From NCBI RefSeq assembly GCF_000372725.1, contig NW_005196756.1:1162229-1226228 (forward strand): a DNA stretch of 64,000 nucleotides. Direction: 5' to 3'. A model generated the notes under the pieces. The model made no database searches, was not told the DNA's origin, and worked only from the letters and a program-made list of their open reading frames with translations. Position numbers and translations under genes: made by a program. Of this stretch, positions 53,316-63,503 are shown piece by piece. The stretch comes from Emiliania huxleyi CCMP1516. Taxonomy: Eukaryota; Haptophyta; Isochrysidales; Noelaerhabdaceae. How positions within the stretch are numbered: the stretch's first letter is position 1; each line of letters opens with the position of its first letter.

Positions 53316-53522
53316 CTACATGAAGGGTGGAGGGCCCATCAGCGGAACTTGTAGGCGACACGGGCACCCCCCACCTGGGGCCGAGCGTAAGAAGCCGTTT
53401 GCCGTTTGCTTGTTCTTGACGGCGTTGACCCAATTGGCACGCTCAGGGGAGTTGACCCAGTTGGTACACTTCTTGCGCGCCTGCTTGTTGATGTTGTCAG
53501 CGTCGCCCGCCACCGCAGCCAT
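53316..53522 (-). CDS. Short unknown ORF
   Basis: Frame MAAVAGDADNINKQARKK followed by an internal duplication TNWVNSPERANWVNAVKNKQ. The duplicated NWVN is unusual and protein-like, but the rest of the frame is low-complexity. No family known. It may be an exon of a larger gene. Confidence 0.3.
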   Translation of the reverse strand: MAAVAGDADNINKQARKKCTNWVNSPERANWVNAVKNKQTANGFLRSAPGGGCPCRLQVPLMGPPPFM

Positions 53523-53659
53523 GGATTCTGCTGCGTGTGCTGGACGACAAAGGAGGAGGCGCTCGCCTCTGGGGGGGCGCGGGGGCCCCCGGAGGCACCG
53601 TGTGCCGCGCAGCAGTGCGGAAACGGGGCCCCGGCTCTACTAGTCTCTACTAGCACCAA

Positions 53660-54250
53660 CTTCCCGAATGGTTACGGTTGGTTAGAGGGCAGATTTGGAG
53701 AGATCTCGAGGAGTACGTACAGATAGACCCTCCAATCACTCCGACCTGATCGGTCGTACTGACCGCCGACAGATCACTCCAGACAGCAGACAGGCCGACG
53801 TCTGCACACGGCCGGCCGGGCGAGAGGCTTGACACGATCCGACCCTGCGACCCTGACGCTGCTGCTCTAGCTATCAGACATGCACTGCTGACTGCTGCCA
53901 CAATGTGCGACCTGTGCTGGCCCACTTGGCGGCCTTCCCGGTCAGTGGTGGGCGCAGTTCAGAGCTGTCGATGGCGCGATGCCGCACTGGTCCCACATTG
54001 GTGACACGATACCACCAAGTTTGCCGGTCCAAGAGAGAGGCACCGGCGCTGTCCTGAGAAGGTGCGTGGTCCCTCTTGACTGCCCATGCGCGCGAGGCTG
54101 TGTAGGCATAGCCTCGAGAGTGCCAGCAGCCAATCTGAGGCAGTTTGTGACGCGCATTGCGTCAGAAGCGTGCACACGTTGGAAGGACACCTTCCTACTG
54201 GCCGTACGATAAGATCGTCACTGAATGCTTGATACTAAGGCCGCGAGCTA
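53660..54250. other. Intergenic stretch, no gene seen
   Basis: No frame resembles a known protein and no repeat structure of note was found. Confidence 0.4.
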
Positions 54251-54389
54251 TGCAGGTGGTCAATTGTGCAGCATGGCACGGTCAGCAGCGCCGACAGGCT
54301 GTCGCAAGGCGTGATAGAGCATGGCCGATTGATACGCCGAATTTCCATGAAAACGGTGATGAAAACAAATAACAAATCGCTCAAAAAAT

Positions 54390-54472
54390 CTGAAATCGGC
54401 GCCTACGGCGGGCCATCGGACCCCTCTCCCCCCCGCATGGATACCCTCTAGGGCCCGCGCGCCCCCCCAGAG
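54390..54472. repeat. Dispersed repeat, second copy of 34798-34893
   Basis: AATCGGCGCCTACGGCGGGC ... ATACCCTCTAGGGCCC ... CCCCCCCAGAGGC, about 85% like the copy at 34.8 kb. In the minus frame both copies read ALEGIH plus Gly-rich sequence, so the repeat may derive from a coding element. Confidence 0.7.
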
Positions 54473-54670
54473 GCGCTCGCCGACGCCGCCCCATACACCG
54501 TCCGGTCCGAGCGTGTTAGGTGCCCACCGCTTCTCCTTGGCGAACACATGGAGGAACTGCTTGGTGGGCGGCGCAATGCCACCCAAAGTTTCCACGAGCA
54601 CCAGCCGCGTTACGGCTTTCTGGACCCACTTCGCGTCGTAGTACTGCGCCCCCGTACAAAAGAATTCCAC
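54473..54670 (-). CDS. Repeat-associated ORF, unknown
   Basis: Minus frame MEFFCTGAQYYDAKWVQKAV continuing with LVLVETLGGIAPPTKQFLHV and FAKEKRWAPNTLG. The composition is protein-like. It runs straight into the dispersed repeat at 54390-54472 and so probably belongs to a mobile element. Family not recognised. Confidence 0.35.
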
Positions 54671-54901
54671 GCGCGGCAGCAGAGTTGGCAGAGAGGGGAT
54701 ATACGGGGCATTCGTGGCCCCTCATCCATGTGAAAGATAGCATAAATTTTCTCCAATCGTATTTTAGTACCCGGGTTGAGTAACCAGAGCGCACCCTCTG
54801 GGCCCAATAATTACAACAACCACAATAATCACAGTCGCACTTTCACAGACAGACAGACCTGCTTCCCACGCTCATCAGGATAGACTCAAGGCGCACGCCA
54901 C

Positions 54902-55009
54902 ACGTTGACTAAGGGGTGATCGGGGCAGACGCAGCCGTGCTGTTGACGGCGAGGTGTCGTTATGGCTTCAAGGCATCTAACGCCTCGCCGATCACCCCTT
55001 AGTCAACGT
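54902..55009. repeat. Perfect 22-bp inverted repeat with 64-bp spacer
   Basis: ACGTTGACTAAGGGGTGAT (54902 on, 22 bases in all) is exactly reversed at 54988-55009. The right arm is the last coding part and stop codon of the minus-strand Cys-rich gene (KTLTKG and stop). The left arm lies just beyond that stop, so the transcript could form a strong hairpin across its end. Confidence 0.9.
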
Positions 55010-55380
55010 CTTAGCCGGAAAGCCGAATGTTGATTGGTACATCTTGGTTTCGTCCGGAAAGACAAAATGCGTGCACAAGGTCCCGTAGCAGTTTCGGCCG
55101 CTGCACCACCACGCAGGTGCGCAGAAATATGGGCAGTCCTTGTAGTAGTAGGTCACACAAGTGTAGCACCTGGACGTGGCGGTGTGTGGGGTGGGGGGAG
55201 AAAGGGGGGGGGGGGGGGGGAGGACAACGCACAGGCAGTTCGGCGAAATTTTCGTCGCGCATTCCGGCTTCTCCTCCTGCACCCACTTCCCGACTTTGGT
55301 GTCGTGCTCTTGGAGTGGGTCAATGCTGCCCAGCTTCCACAGCTCCCCGCAGCACCCAAGAGGCGGCTCATTTGGTGCCG
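54992..55380 (-). CDS. Small Cys-rich protein
   Basis: Upstream exon: GELWKLGSIDPLQEHDTKVG then KWVQEEKPECATKISPNCL. A GT-AG intron (GTGCGTTGTCC... to CCACGTCCAG, about 55223-55170) leads to CYTCVTYYYKDCPYFCAPAW, WCSGRNCYGTLCTHFVFPDE and a stop at 54994-54992. The second exon has eight cysteines in about 35 residues, typical of a secreted disulfide-rich domain. The start and any signal peptide lie upstream of 55380 and were not identified. Confidence 0.6.
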
Positions 55381-55767
55381 ATGAGGGCGACGGTGCCGGC
55401 GCTGGTGTCGGTGCTGGAACCTAAAGCAACAACGTGATGATACCTACATCCGGCACTTTCTATGATCACTGGCAGCCAGAAAGCACAGCCGGGTACAAAA
55501 ACCGTGCGTGCCACACACGCTGCGTGTACGTGTGCTTGCTTTGCTGCCCTTCGCGACAAGATAGGGACTCCGGCATCTAGTGTATTGCTGGTGCAATGCC
55601 GTAGTCGCCCCCGTTGTCGGGCGCTGGTGCAATACCTGGTGCCGACATCACAGGTAAGCGCGCGAGTTGGCGACGAAGGGCGCGATATAAAACTCGTGCG
55701 TCCCTCCCCCCCTCGCCCGAGTGACCGCGTCGCCCGAGTGACGGCACATCACCAGCAGGCAAGCTCA

Positions 55768-57663
55768 ATGGATGGGCCGGTCTACCGCCGAGCAGCGTGC
55801 GCCTCGGCCGGGTTGTCCGTCTCCTGCCCGCCGAAGCTAAGGGCCGAAAGATCTCGGAAGTCTGCAAGTTCCATATCAAAGCTGTGGCGGCTGAGCGACG
55901 AGGATGCAACCGATGCAGCCCTGTCTGCCCAGGGCAGCGTTGCGGACGAGCCCGCACTCAGCCCAGGCAAGGAGATCAAGACTCTCAGCGCCGAGGCCAA
56001 GCTGGCAGCTCTATCAGCAGCTGGTCTGGCGGTGCAGACGAAACTTCTTTCAGTGGGCGGCGGCGCGTTGCCCAAAATTCACCAGGCTCACGTTGTGGCT
56101 TCAGAGATATCCGAGCCGAAATGGCTGGTTGAGGCAGCCAGCGAGGCCGCTCGCCTGGTGGCCGAGAGACGGTCGACCTATCGTGCTGCCGAAGAGGAGA
56201 CTGCTCGTTTGGCGAAGGAGGCCAGGGAGCAGGCGCAGGCGGAAGCATCGCGAAACGCCGCCCAGCGCGCTGCGGAGAGGAGCTCGGCGACGCGCACATT
56301 GGCCCTCGAGGCTGAGGCAGCCAAGAAGCAGGCCAGGGAAGCAGCTCTCGCGGAGGCAGCTCGCGAGGAGGCCCGCAGGGCGGCAGCGAGGCGGTCGCAG
56401 GCGCGTGAGGCGGAGGAGCGGAGGACGGTGGCGGCTGACGAGGCGAACGCGGCTGCCCTCTCAAGGCGTTGCGCCGCGCTGGCCGACGCCGCGCGTGACT
56501 TGGCAGCACGCGACGCGGCCGGAAGAAAGGCGGCTCGTCGCTCGGTGGCACGAGCGAGCGAGAGCAAGGCAAAGGAGGAGGCGGACGCTCGGGCGATCGA
56601 GGCGGCACAGCAAGCGGCAAAGGAGGCGGCCGAGCGGCGGTCGGCTGAGCGCCAAGCCTCCATGGACGCAAGGGCGGATGCGCTGGCATGCCAGGCTGAC
56701 GCTGCACGCGAGGCAGCCCTCAGGGCGGCGTTGCAAAAGTCAACAGCACGAACGTTGGCAATGCAGGCCAAAGCCAATGCGGACGCAGATACAGCGGAAG
56801 CGGCTCGCATGAGCGCGCGCGAGGCGGCGGCGGGACGATCAGCATCGAGGGCAGCGGCAGAGGAGGCCAAGGTCTCAGCATTGGCTGCCGACGACACCGC
56901 AACTGCGGACCTGGCTCGCCAGGCAGCAAACCTGGCGGCCGTTGGGCAGTCAGTGGCACGATCAGCGGCTGAGGCTGCTAGCGCAACGGAAGAGGCTGCC
57001 AAGGAAGGGCGTGCGCGAGAGGCGGCACGTGAAGCGGCTGAAGTCGAGCTGATTCAGGATACGGCGGCAAAATCCAACGCTCCTGAGGAAGCGGATGCTG
57101 CGCAGGCTGAAGCCGAGGCGATGTTTCTACTGGTGGAAGTGGCTGCAACAGCGGAGGCGATGCGGAGAGAGCGGGAGGCAGAGGCGATACGGAGAGAGCG
57201 GGAGGCAGAGGAAATGCGGAGAGAGAAGGCGGCAGATGCGGTGCGCATACAGCGAGAGGCAGAGACCATGCGCCGGGAACGGGAGGCTCACACCGCAGCC
57301 TATGCGTCTAGACGACTTGCCCGTGCAGACGCGCTTCGAAGGGCGGAGCAAAAGGCCTCTGATGCGACTCGCGCGGCGACTGAAGCAACAACGAGGGCGG
57401 CCAGAGACGCAACGAACGCCCAGGCGGCAGCGAGAGCCGCGTCACAGTGCTTACTTGAGTGGCTTGGCGTCGACACCATCAGTGAGTTGTGCGACAACCA
57501 TAGCGACGACGCCAATTCTACTGGTGATGCCCGGGAGACAGATCCTGACGTCCACCGACGGGACCACTCAACTGAAGACGAGAGATCTGGTGCATATGCA
57601 CGAGGAGGGCCACAGGTGCTGCTCGATCATGTAAGGCTGTGGCATCCCTCACAAGTGACATGA
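55768..57663 (+). CDS. Ala-rich coiled-coil protein
   Basis: One open frame, with a likely start at 55768 (MDGPVYRRAACASAG). From residue 110 on it is almost entirely predicted helix with heptad spacing, made of loosely repeated units such as AAREEARRAAARRSQAREAE and AAQQAAKEAAERRSAERQAS. A stretch of MRREREAEAIRREREAEEMR repeats lies near 57160-57290. The C-terminal 80 residues differ (LLEWLGVDTISELCDNHSDD). The repeats recall long structural or cytoskeletal coiled coils such as flagellar or basal-body proteins, but this is only analogy. The opposite strand also has long open frames, as expected for Ala/Arg-rich coding sequence. Confidence 0.75.
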   Translation: MDGPVYRRAACASAGLSVSCPPKLRAERSRKSASSISKLWRLSDEDATDAALSAQGSVADEPALSPGKEIKTLSAEAKLAALSAAGLAVQTKLLSVGGGALPKIHQAHVVASEISEPKWLVEAASEAARLVAERRSTYRAAEEETARLAKEAREQAQAEASRNAAQRAAERSSATRTLALEAEAAKKQAREAALAEAAREEARRAAARRSQAREAEERRTVAADEANAAALSRRCAALADAARDLAARDAAGRKAARRSVARASESKAKEEADARAIEAAQQAAKEAAERRSAERQASMDARADALACQADAAREAALRAALQKSTARTLAMQAKANADADTAEAARMSAREAAAGRSASRAAAEEAKVSALAADDTATADLARQAANLAAVGQSVARSAAEAASATEEAAKEGRAREAAREAAEVELIQDTAAKSNAPEEADAAQAEAEAMFLLVEVAATAEAMRREREAEAIRREREAEEMRREKAADAVRIQREAETMRREREAHTAAYASRRLARADALRRAEQKASDATRAATEATTRAARDATNAQAAARAASQCLLEWLGVDTISELCDNHSDDANSTGDARETDPDVHRRDHSTEDERSGAYARGGPQVLLDHVRLWHPSQVT

Positions 57664-58015
57664 CACAGATGGTGAGACCAGGCGAACGCCCCGAGGAGCT
57701 GGAGCTCTTGCTGCATAGCTCTCGGTGCACGGTGCTCGGTGGCACGGTGGACGGTGCGTCGCTGACGTACGGGGTCCCGGGGTCCTGTGTGCATCTCCAT
57801 CACTGTGCATGCGCTGATGGGCGATTGTTTTCTTTTGTACGTAAAGTATACGATTTGCAAAAAGAAGACGCGCGATCGGAGAACATCCCCCGTGCGGCCC
57901 CGATAGCCAGAGAGGAACTTCGCCACCTCAGTAGCCGTACACCTCGAGAGGTTCGAACAAGCGCAACGACGCCACCCACACAACATGAGCACAGACCTGT
58001 GCAGCGCGAAACGGA

Positions 58016-59552
58016 TCAGTGATCCTCACGCTCGTACAGCAGCACATACCCGCCCTCCTCATACATGCCCAAGTGTGACGACACGGAGGAGTCCAACGTC
58101 GGCGTGACTCCGAAATTGGACACCTCCGTGTCGTCGAAATTGGCCCATCGTACCTCCGGCGTGTCTCCCGTCGAACTCGCCGTGTCGGCCGTGTGATCGT
58201 CGTCCGAGAGGCGCGCGCCGCAAGTGTAGTGACCGGACCAGCAGCTGCTGCCATGGTGCACCACCACGCTCTTCAGCCGGTAAGTAGTCTGGCACCCCTT
58301 GCCAGCCCGGGCCACCTCACTGTCCGCCTCATCGGACGGCTCGGCCCACTCCGCCAGCGAGAGAGAGAGGTCGATCTCGACGGGGTCTTGCCGCTTGACA
58401 GGCGCGCCGGAGGTGCGGTGCGCACCGAACCGCTTGATGTGGAGGAGCAGTGAAGCTGGCAACGGCGCGGGCAATGCGTAGCTCGCAAGAGCCCTTGCAG
58501 CGCCGCACGCGTCGCACCGCCACTCGCGCGGTTCCTCCGACAGAAAGTCGCGTAGCAGGTCGGAGACACGCAACCGCGTTTCCTTCCCGCCTCCGCCTCC
58601 GTCGCCTCCGTCGCCTCCGCTTCGGCTTCGGCTGTCGGAACGGCCTCCGGCGCCGTCGCAAGGAGCGCCTCTCGCAGCTGCTCCGCCACCGCGCTTGCCG
58701 TCCAGAGGAAAGCCCGGCGAGGCGGGGCGCGAAGCGGAGCAAAGTGGCTGCTGCTGCTCAGCCAGCGAAGCGGCAATCGCGGCGGCGAGCTCAGGGTCAT
58801 CGTCGTCGTTGAGGGCCGCAATTGGGCTGTCGCCGACCAGGTCAATCGTCTCTTTCGCGCTGCCCCTTGGCGGTGGCCTCCGCAAGCCTCGGCCTCGTCC
58901 GTCGGCGCGGTCGCCAAACAGCCTCGCGCGGGGCCGGCGTGCGGGGGTGTGCGACTGCTCCTCGCCGTGAGACGCGCCCGGGGAGTCCCCGCCACCAGCA
59001 GCGGCGATCGCGGCGTTGTCAAAGCGGAGGGGCGAGATCGTGTGACGCCGGGAGCCTATTCATGCAATCCGACTATGATCAGAATCTCCACCCACAAAAC
59101 TCACTGCTGGCCCAGCAAAATGCCTGTCGCATTGAAGCCGCCGCGACGGCTGCTCCTCATATTGCTCCACTGCCACGCACCCTCAACCTCTGCACTGTCG
59201 CCGCCGCCGCCGTCGCCGCCGCCATCGCCGCCGCCATCGCCGCCGCTGCCATCGCCGCCGCCATCGCCGCCGCCGCCGCCGCCATCACTGCAGCCGCGAT
59301 CCTCGTGAGAGTCCACGTGCGATAGCGATGCAATCATGTGAGGGGCGGGGCGGTCTCGTAAGTTGAGGCAGACTGGTCCACCGCCGCCGCCGTCGCCATC
59401 GTCGCCACTGGTGGCGTCAGCGGCGGCGGCGGCGGCGGCGGCGCAATTTGCGTCGATTGCAGCGATTTGCGCGGCGAGGTCGTCGGACGCTTCGCTGCCT
59501 GCATTGGCACCGGAGCCCCCCGGGCTCCCAGGGCGACTCGTCTGTCCCCACC

Positions 59553-59617
<65 letters not shown>

Positions 59618-62400
59618 GCTATGCGGCAGCCGCCGTAAAGGTGGCCAGCAGCTCCAGCCGACGGGACAGCCAGCTTGCAAGGGGCCAAATCGCGGCCGGG
59701 GGTACCGCAGGCGTGGGGCGAGCTGCAAGCGACGGCGGAAGCCTCGGAAGCTCGCGGCGTGCGAAGGTCCGGGACACGGCGGGGTGGAGGCGACGGAAGG
59801 CGCTGCGCCATCGGGCGGCGCGGGAGGGCGTAGGCTGCGTCGGGCGGCGGGAGAGGCGAGAGAGGACTGACGGCGCGCGAGGGGATGCCAGAAGAGCCCG
59901 GTACCGGGGAGTAGCCGAGCGCTGTCTCGCACATGCAGACCTCGCCACTCGTCCGCACGCCGCATTTGGAGCAATACTCGCCACGCGGGGACCCCGCAGT
60001 TGGTGTCGGGAAGAGCGCGGTCGCGCCGTCGCCGTCGTCGGCGCCTCCCGCCGCACTGATAATGAGCGGGGCGGGGGAACCACTGCCAGCCGCATCAGAA
60101 GGGCCGGGCAAGCGTAGGTGCGAGGCGCGCTCTGCGTCGTCCTCGGCAGCGGCTGGATCCTCTTTCACCTGTGGGATGTTGTCGAGCGGGCGGCGAAGGG
60201 TCGTGTGAGAGGGGAGGTGTGGTGTTGGGGGGTGATAGGGGAAGGGGGGGGATCTGGGGGTGAGAGGGGGGGGGGGGCTAGGCGGTTTGGCGCGCTTGCG
60301 CCCGCACCTCCGGCAAGTTGAGGGAGAGGTGCGAGGCGCGCTCGCAAGCCGATGCGACGTGGTCACAGGCGAGGCACCTGTCCACAAAGGAGGGCTGTCG
60401 GCGGTGCGAGGACAGCACACGCGACTTTCCGCTGCAAACTCGCCGGATGGTCGTGCGCAGCGAAAAGCTGAACGCGGCGCCCACTGCGCACACCGGTGCC
60501 GGTGCCGGTGCCGGTCCCGTCGGCACCCCGCCATCGCCGCCTCCGTCGCCGGCAGCTGATTCGGCGCCCGCATCTGCATCCGCACCCACACCTGCGCTCT
60601 CAGCCCGCGTCTGCGACCGCGCCGCACGCGCTTCCGCCTCGACCGCATCGAAGGTCTCGCACAGCACCTTCGAAGGCGCACCGGAGTGGAGGGGGAGGGG
60701 GGTGGTTTTGGGGAAGGGAGTTAGATGAGTGCGGAAGGGGGAAGCGAGAAAGGAGGAACGTGGCGAGTTAGAGGACGTGCGGATGGGGAGGCGAGATGGG
60801 AGGAACGTGCGGCGATGGCGCCTCATGTGCGTCGTGCTGGCCGCCTCCCGCGAACGCGGTGTGACGCGACTCGAGCAGTTCCCGCAGCCGGAGGAGCGCG
60901 TGCGCGTCCGCTTTCACCGTCTCGCTCGTCTCGAGGGGCGGCCGGCGGAGCAACGGCAGGAGCAGCGCGCTCGGCCGCCTCGCCTCTTCGGCCGCGTCGA
61001 CATCGGCGCCACTGCCGCCCGTCGCAGCATCGCCGCCCGCGGCATCGCTGCCCGCAGCGTCGCCGCTGCCGCTGCCCTCGGGACGTCCGTCACGCTGGTG
61101 TAGCCTACACGCCCACGGCTAGCATCCTCAGGGGAAGCCCTCCCCCCGGGTGGGAGAGGCCCGCTCGAATTGCAGCCTCGCCACCGCCCCTGCCGGAAGC
61201 GGCGCGGCGCGCAACTTCTCGAGTCCCGCGAGGAAGGGCTCGCAGCCGCCTTGGGGGCTCGTGGGGGCTGTGTCAGACTACAGCCGGCTGCCAGCGGGGC
61301 TGCTGCGAGGGAGGGTCGCTGTCACCGAGGCACTGCAGCAGCGAGTTGAGGTAGCACGAGTTGCCTATCCACAGCTGCACGCATGAGCAAGCGCTGCTGT
61401 CGCCGCAACGAGTGGTGCCAGCGCTGGCCGAGGTTGGGGAAGCCACGACCGCAGCCCGCAGCGACGCACGCCTAGGGGGCGAAGGTGGCGGTCGGGCTCC
61501 CTCTCCCGCTGCGGACTCCGGACTCGCACTGTTGCCGTGCGGCAGATCGCCTTAGGCGAGAAGCTCCGCAGCGGCGATGCTGGCACGGAGGTGGACGCGA
61601 CGGCGGGTGGCGAGTCCGGCGCGCGCGGCGGCGGCGTGGCCGGCGGCGTGGCCGGGCCGGTGGGCGAGGCGGGGCGCGAGGTCGGCGTCCCGGGGCGGGA
61701 GGGGCGCGGCGTGGCGGGGCGGGAGGGCGGGAGGTGGGCAGGGCCGGAAGTCGACGCAAGCGACTCGCGCGTGCGCGCAGCCTCGCGTCGCGCCTCGTTG
61801 TACTCGCGCGTTGCTGCCCTCGCCGCCGCCTCGAGCCGATCGCTCTCCTCCCGCTCGCCTGCACCTCCTCCCTCCTCTGCACCTCCTCCCTCCTCTGCAC
61901 CTCCTCCCTCCTCTGCGCCCGCCGGCACGTCCGCCCCCTCGGCGCTTGCCTCCATCGCCGTAGCGGCGCCCCGTCGCCGCTCGCCCCCACCGGCGGCGTC
62001 CGGAACAGCCTGCGCCTCGAGCCACGCGTCGCCGCCGCCACGCTCATACTCTTGGGCCGGTTGGGCCCGCTTGCGTGCGCGAGGCGGCGGAGCCTGCACG
62101 GGAGCAGAGAGGGAGCAGAGAGGGGTGCGACCAGGGGGGCAGAGAGGGGGTGCGACCAGGGGGGCAGAGAGGGGGTGCGACCAGGGGGGGCGTGCTTTTC
62201 TCCCCTCTCGCCGGTGCTTGTGTGGGTGTAAGCGCGCATTTTCGTTGCGGTGTCTGTGCGATCGATTGCATGAGGTCACGGGGGCTGGGGAGCACGGCCA
62301 GTGCGCCTTCGCCCTGCCGCTGGCAGCTGGTGCAGCAACGGGGGCGGCGGCTGGCGCAGCTGCGGCACGCGCAGCGGCAGGCGCGGTGGCAGCGGGCGCT

Positions 62401-62461
<61 letters not shown>

Positions 62462-63206
62462 GAGCCGCGCCGCCGCCGGCAGGAGCTCTGGCAGAGGCTG
62501 CTCCCGCGCCGGAGGTCTTGCGCCGTTTTGAGGAGACGCCGTTTCCGGAGCCGAGCCCTGGCTTGGCCTCCATCAGCGTCCCCGACATCGCGCTCGCGAC
62601 CGCCCGCCCGCGGCCGCCGGCACGGCCGCCAGCGCGGCCGCCCGTGCCGGAGCCGCGCCCGCCCGCTCCGCCTGCGCGGCCTCCACGGCTGCCGGCACTG
62701 ACACGGCCGCCGCCGCCGCCATCGCGAGGTTCCGCCGGCAGCTCGCCAGCTCTGGGACGCTTGCTCGGCGGCGCGTCAACCACCGGCTTGGTGGCCGGCG
62801 TCGCCGCAGTGCCAGGGCGCTTGCGCCGCGCGTCCTTGCCCGCTTCGCTGAGCGCCTCCAGGAAGCGCTGTGCGGCCGCGCCGGCGCTGATTGAGTCGCC
62901 CGCGACGCCGTCGGCCGGGCTGGCACCGATCGTGAGGGTGGCGCATCCGATCTCGCGCGTCGCGTCTGTTGACCGCAGTCTGATGGAGACCGTAGGCTTC
63001 GGGCCGAGCCAGTCCTTGGTGTCTACCACCAGGTCGCAGCACGGCCACTCCACACAGTCGCCGTGTGCGGCGGCCGTCGTGGGAATCCGCAGCACGTGGC
63101 TACCGTCTGCGTCAGAGCGTCGGAGCGCGATCTGGCTTGCCCGCCAGCTTCGACGCTCGTGCCGCACCTGCGTGGGCGCACTGATGGCGAAGACCGATGC
63201 CGCCAT
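58016..63206 (-). CDS. Ubiquitin-specific protease (USP) with N-terminal extension
   Basis: Deubiquitinase of the peptidase C19 family, split over many exons. The Cys box is built from GFPNLG (about 61430) plus NSCYLNSLLQCLGDSD (about 61370-61320) across an intron; the fit requires a GC donor (CTCG|GCCAGC). Next come PFLAGLEKLRAAPLPAG (about 61230) and HTAFAGGGQHDAHE (about 60860), equivalent to the QQDAHEF box. The Cys-box and AFSFSLRTTIRRVC region is about 60470. Zinc-ribbon cysteines WRCDACGAARAL (about 58510), LPASLLLHIKRF, YRLKSVVVHHGSSCWSGHYTC (His box, about 58230) and VRWANFDDTEV complete the domain; the stop is at 58016. A UIM-like DDDPELAAAIAASLAEQQQP lies inside the domain (about 58790). 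A long Ala/Gly-rich region precedes the Cys box, opening at MAASVFAISAPTQVRHERRS (63206). Joining it to the USP core is probable, not proven. Confidence 0.75.
59546..59626. repeat. (CCG)n poly-Gly-coding triplet run
   Basis: Near-pure CCG/CGC triplets, read as poly-Gly on the USP strand. It lies in a low-complexity insert of that protein or in an intron. Confidence 0.9.
62095..62190. repeat. Tandem repeat, about 26-bp unit
   Basis: Three units of GGGGTGCGACCAGGGGGGCAGAGA with small length differences. It is likely intronic in the USP gene's N-terminal region. Another short coding array (18-base unit, GAEEGG on the minus strand) lies at 61858-61917, and a GCG triplet run (poly-Ala) at 62401-62462. 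Confidence 0.85.
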
Positions 63207-63503
63207 CGGGACCTTGGGGCCTCTCAGGCGGCCGAAAAGAAGAAAAATCAGCGCCCTCCAAGTGCTCCAAGTGCCCCCGCCGCTGCGAGAGTGGGGCAGA
63301 TCGACAAAAGATGGGAGAGGGAGGGCAAAACATGCATGGGAGGGCTAGACACTCCTTCCCTTGATACTCTACGCCACCGATATCGGAATCGGTGGCGTCG
63401 GGCCCACACCGCACACGCGCTGCGGAGCAGGCTCTCGCCTCTCAGATGCCCTTGAGCGCGATGAGCTCCCCCTGCCTGGGTGTCCATGGGCACACCGTGG
63501 CGA

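Noticed and set aside
61537-63348. 603-codon plus-strand ORF
   Set aside because: Ala/Pro/Arg-rich shadow of the minus-strand USP N-terminal region, with no motif. The minus frame leads to the USP Cys box and is preferred, though neither is certain in this stretch.
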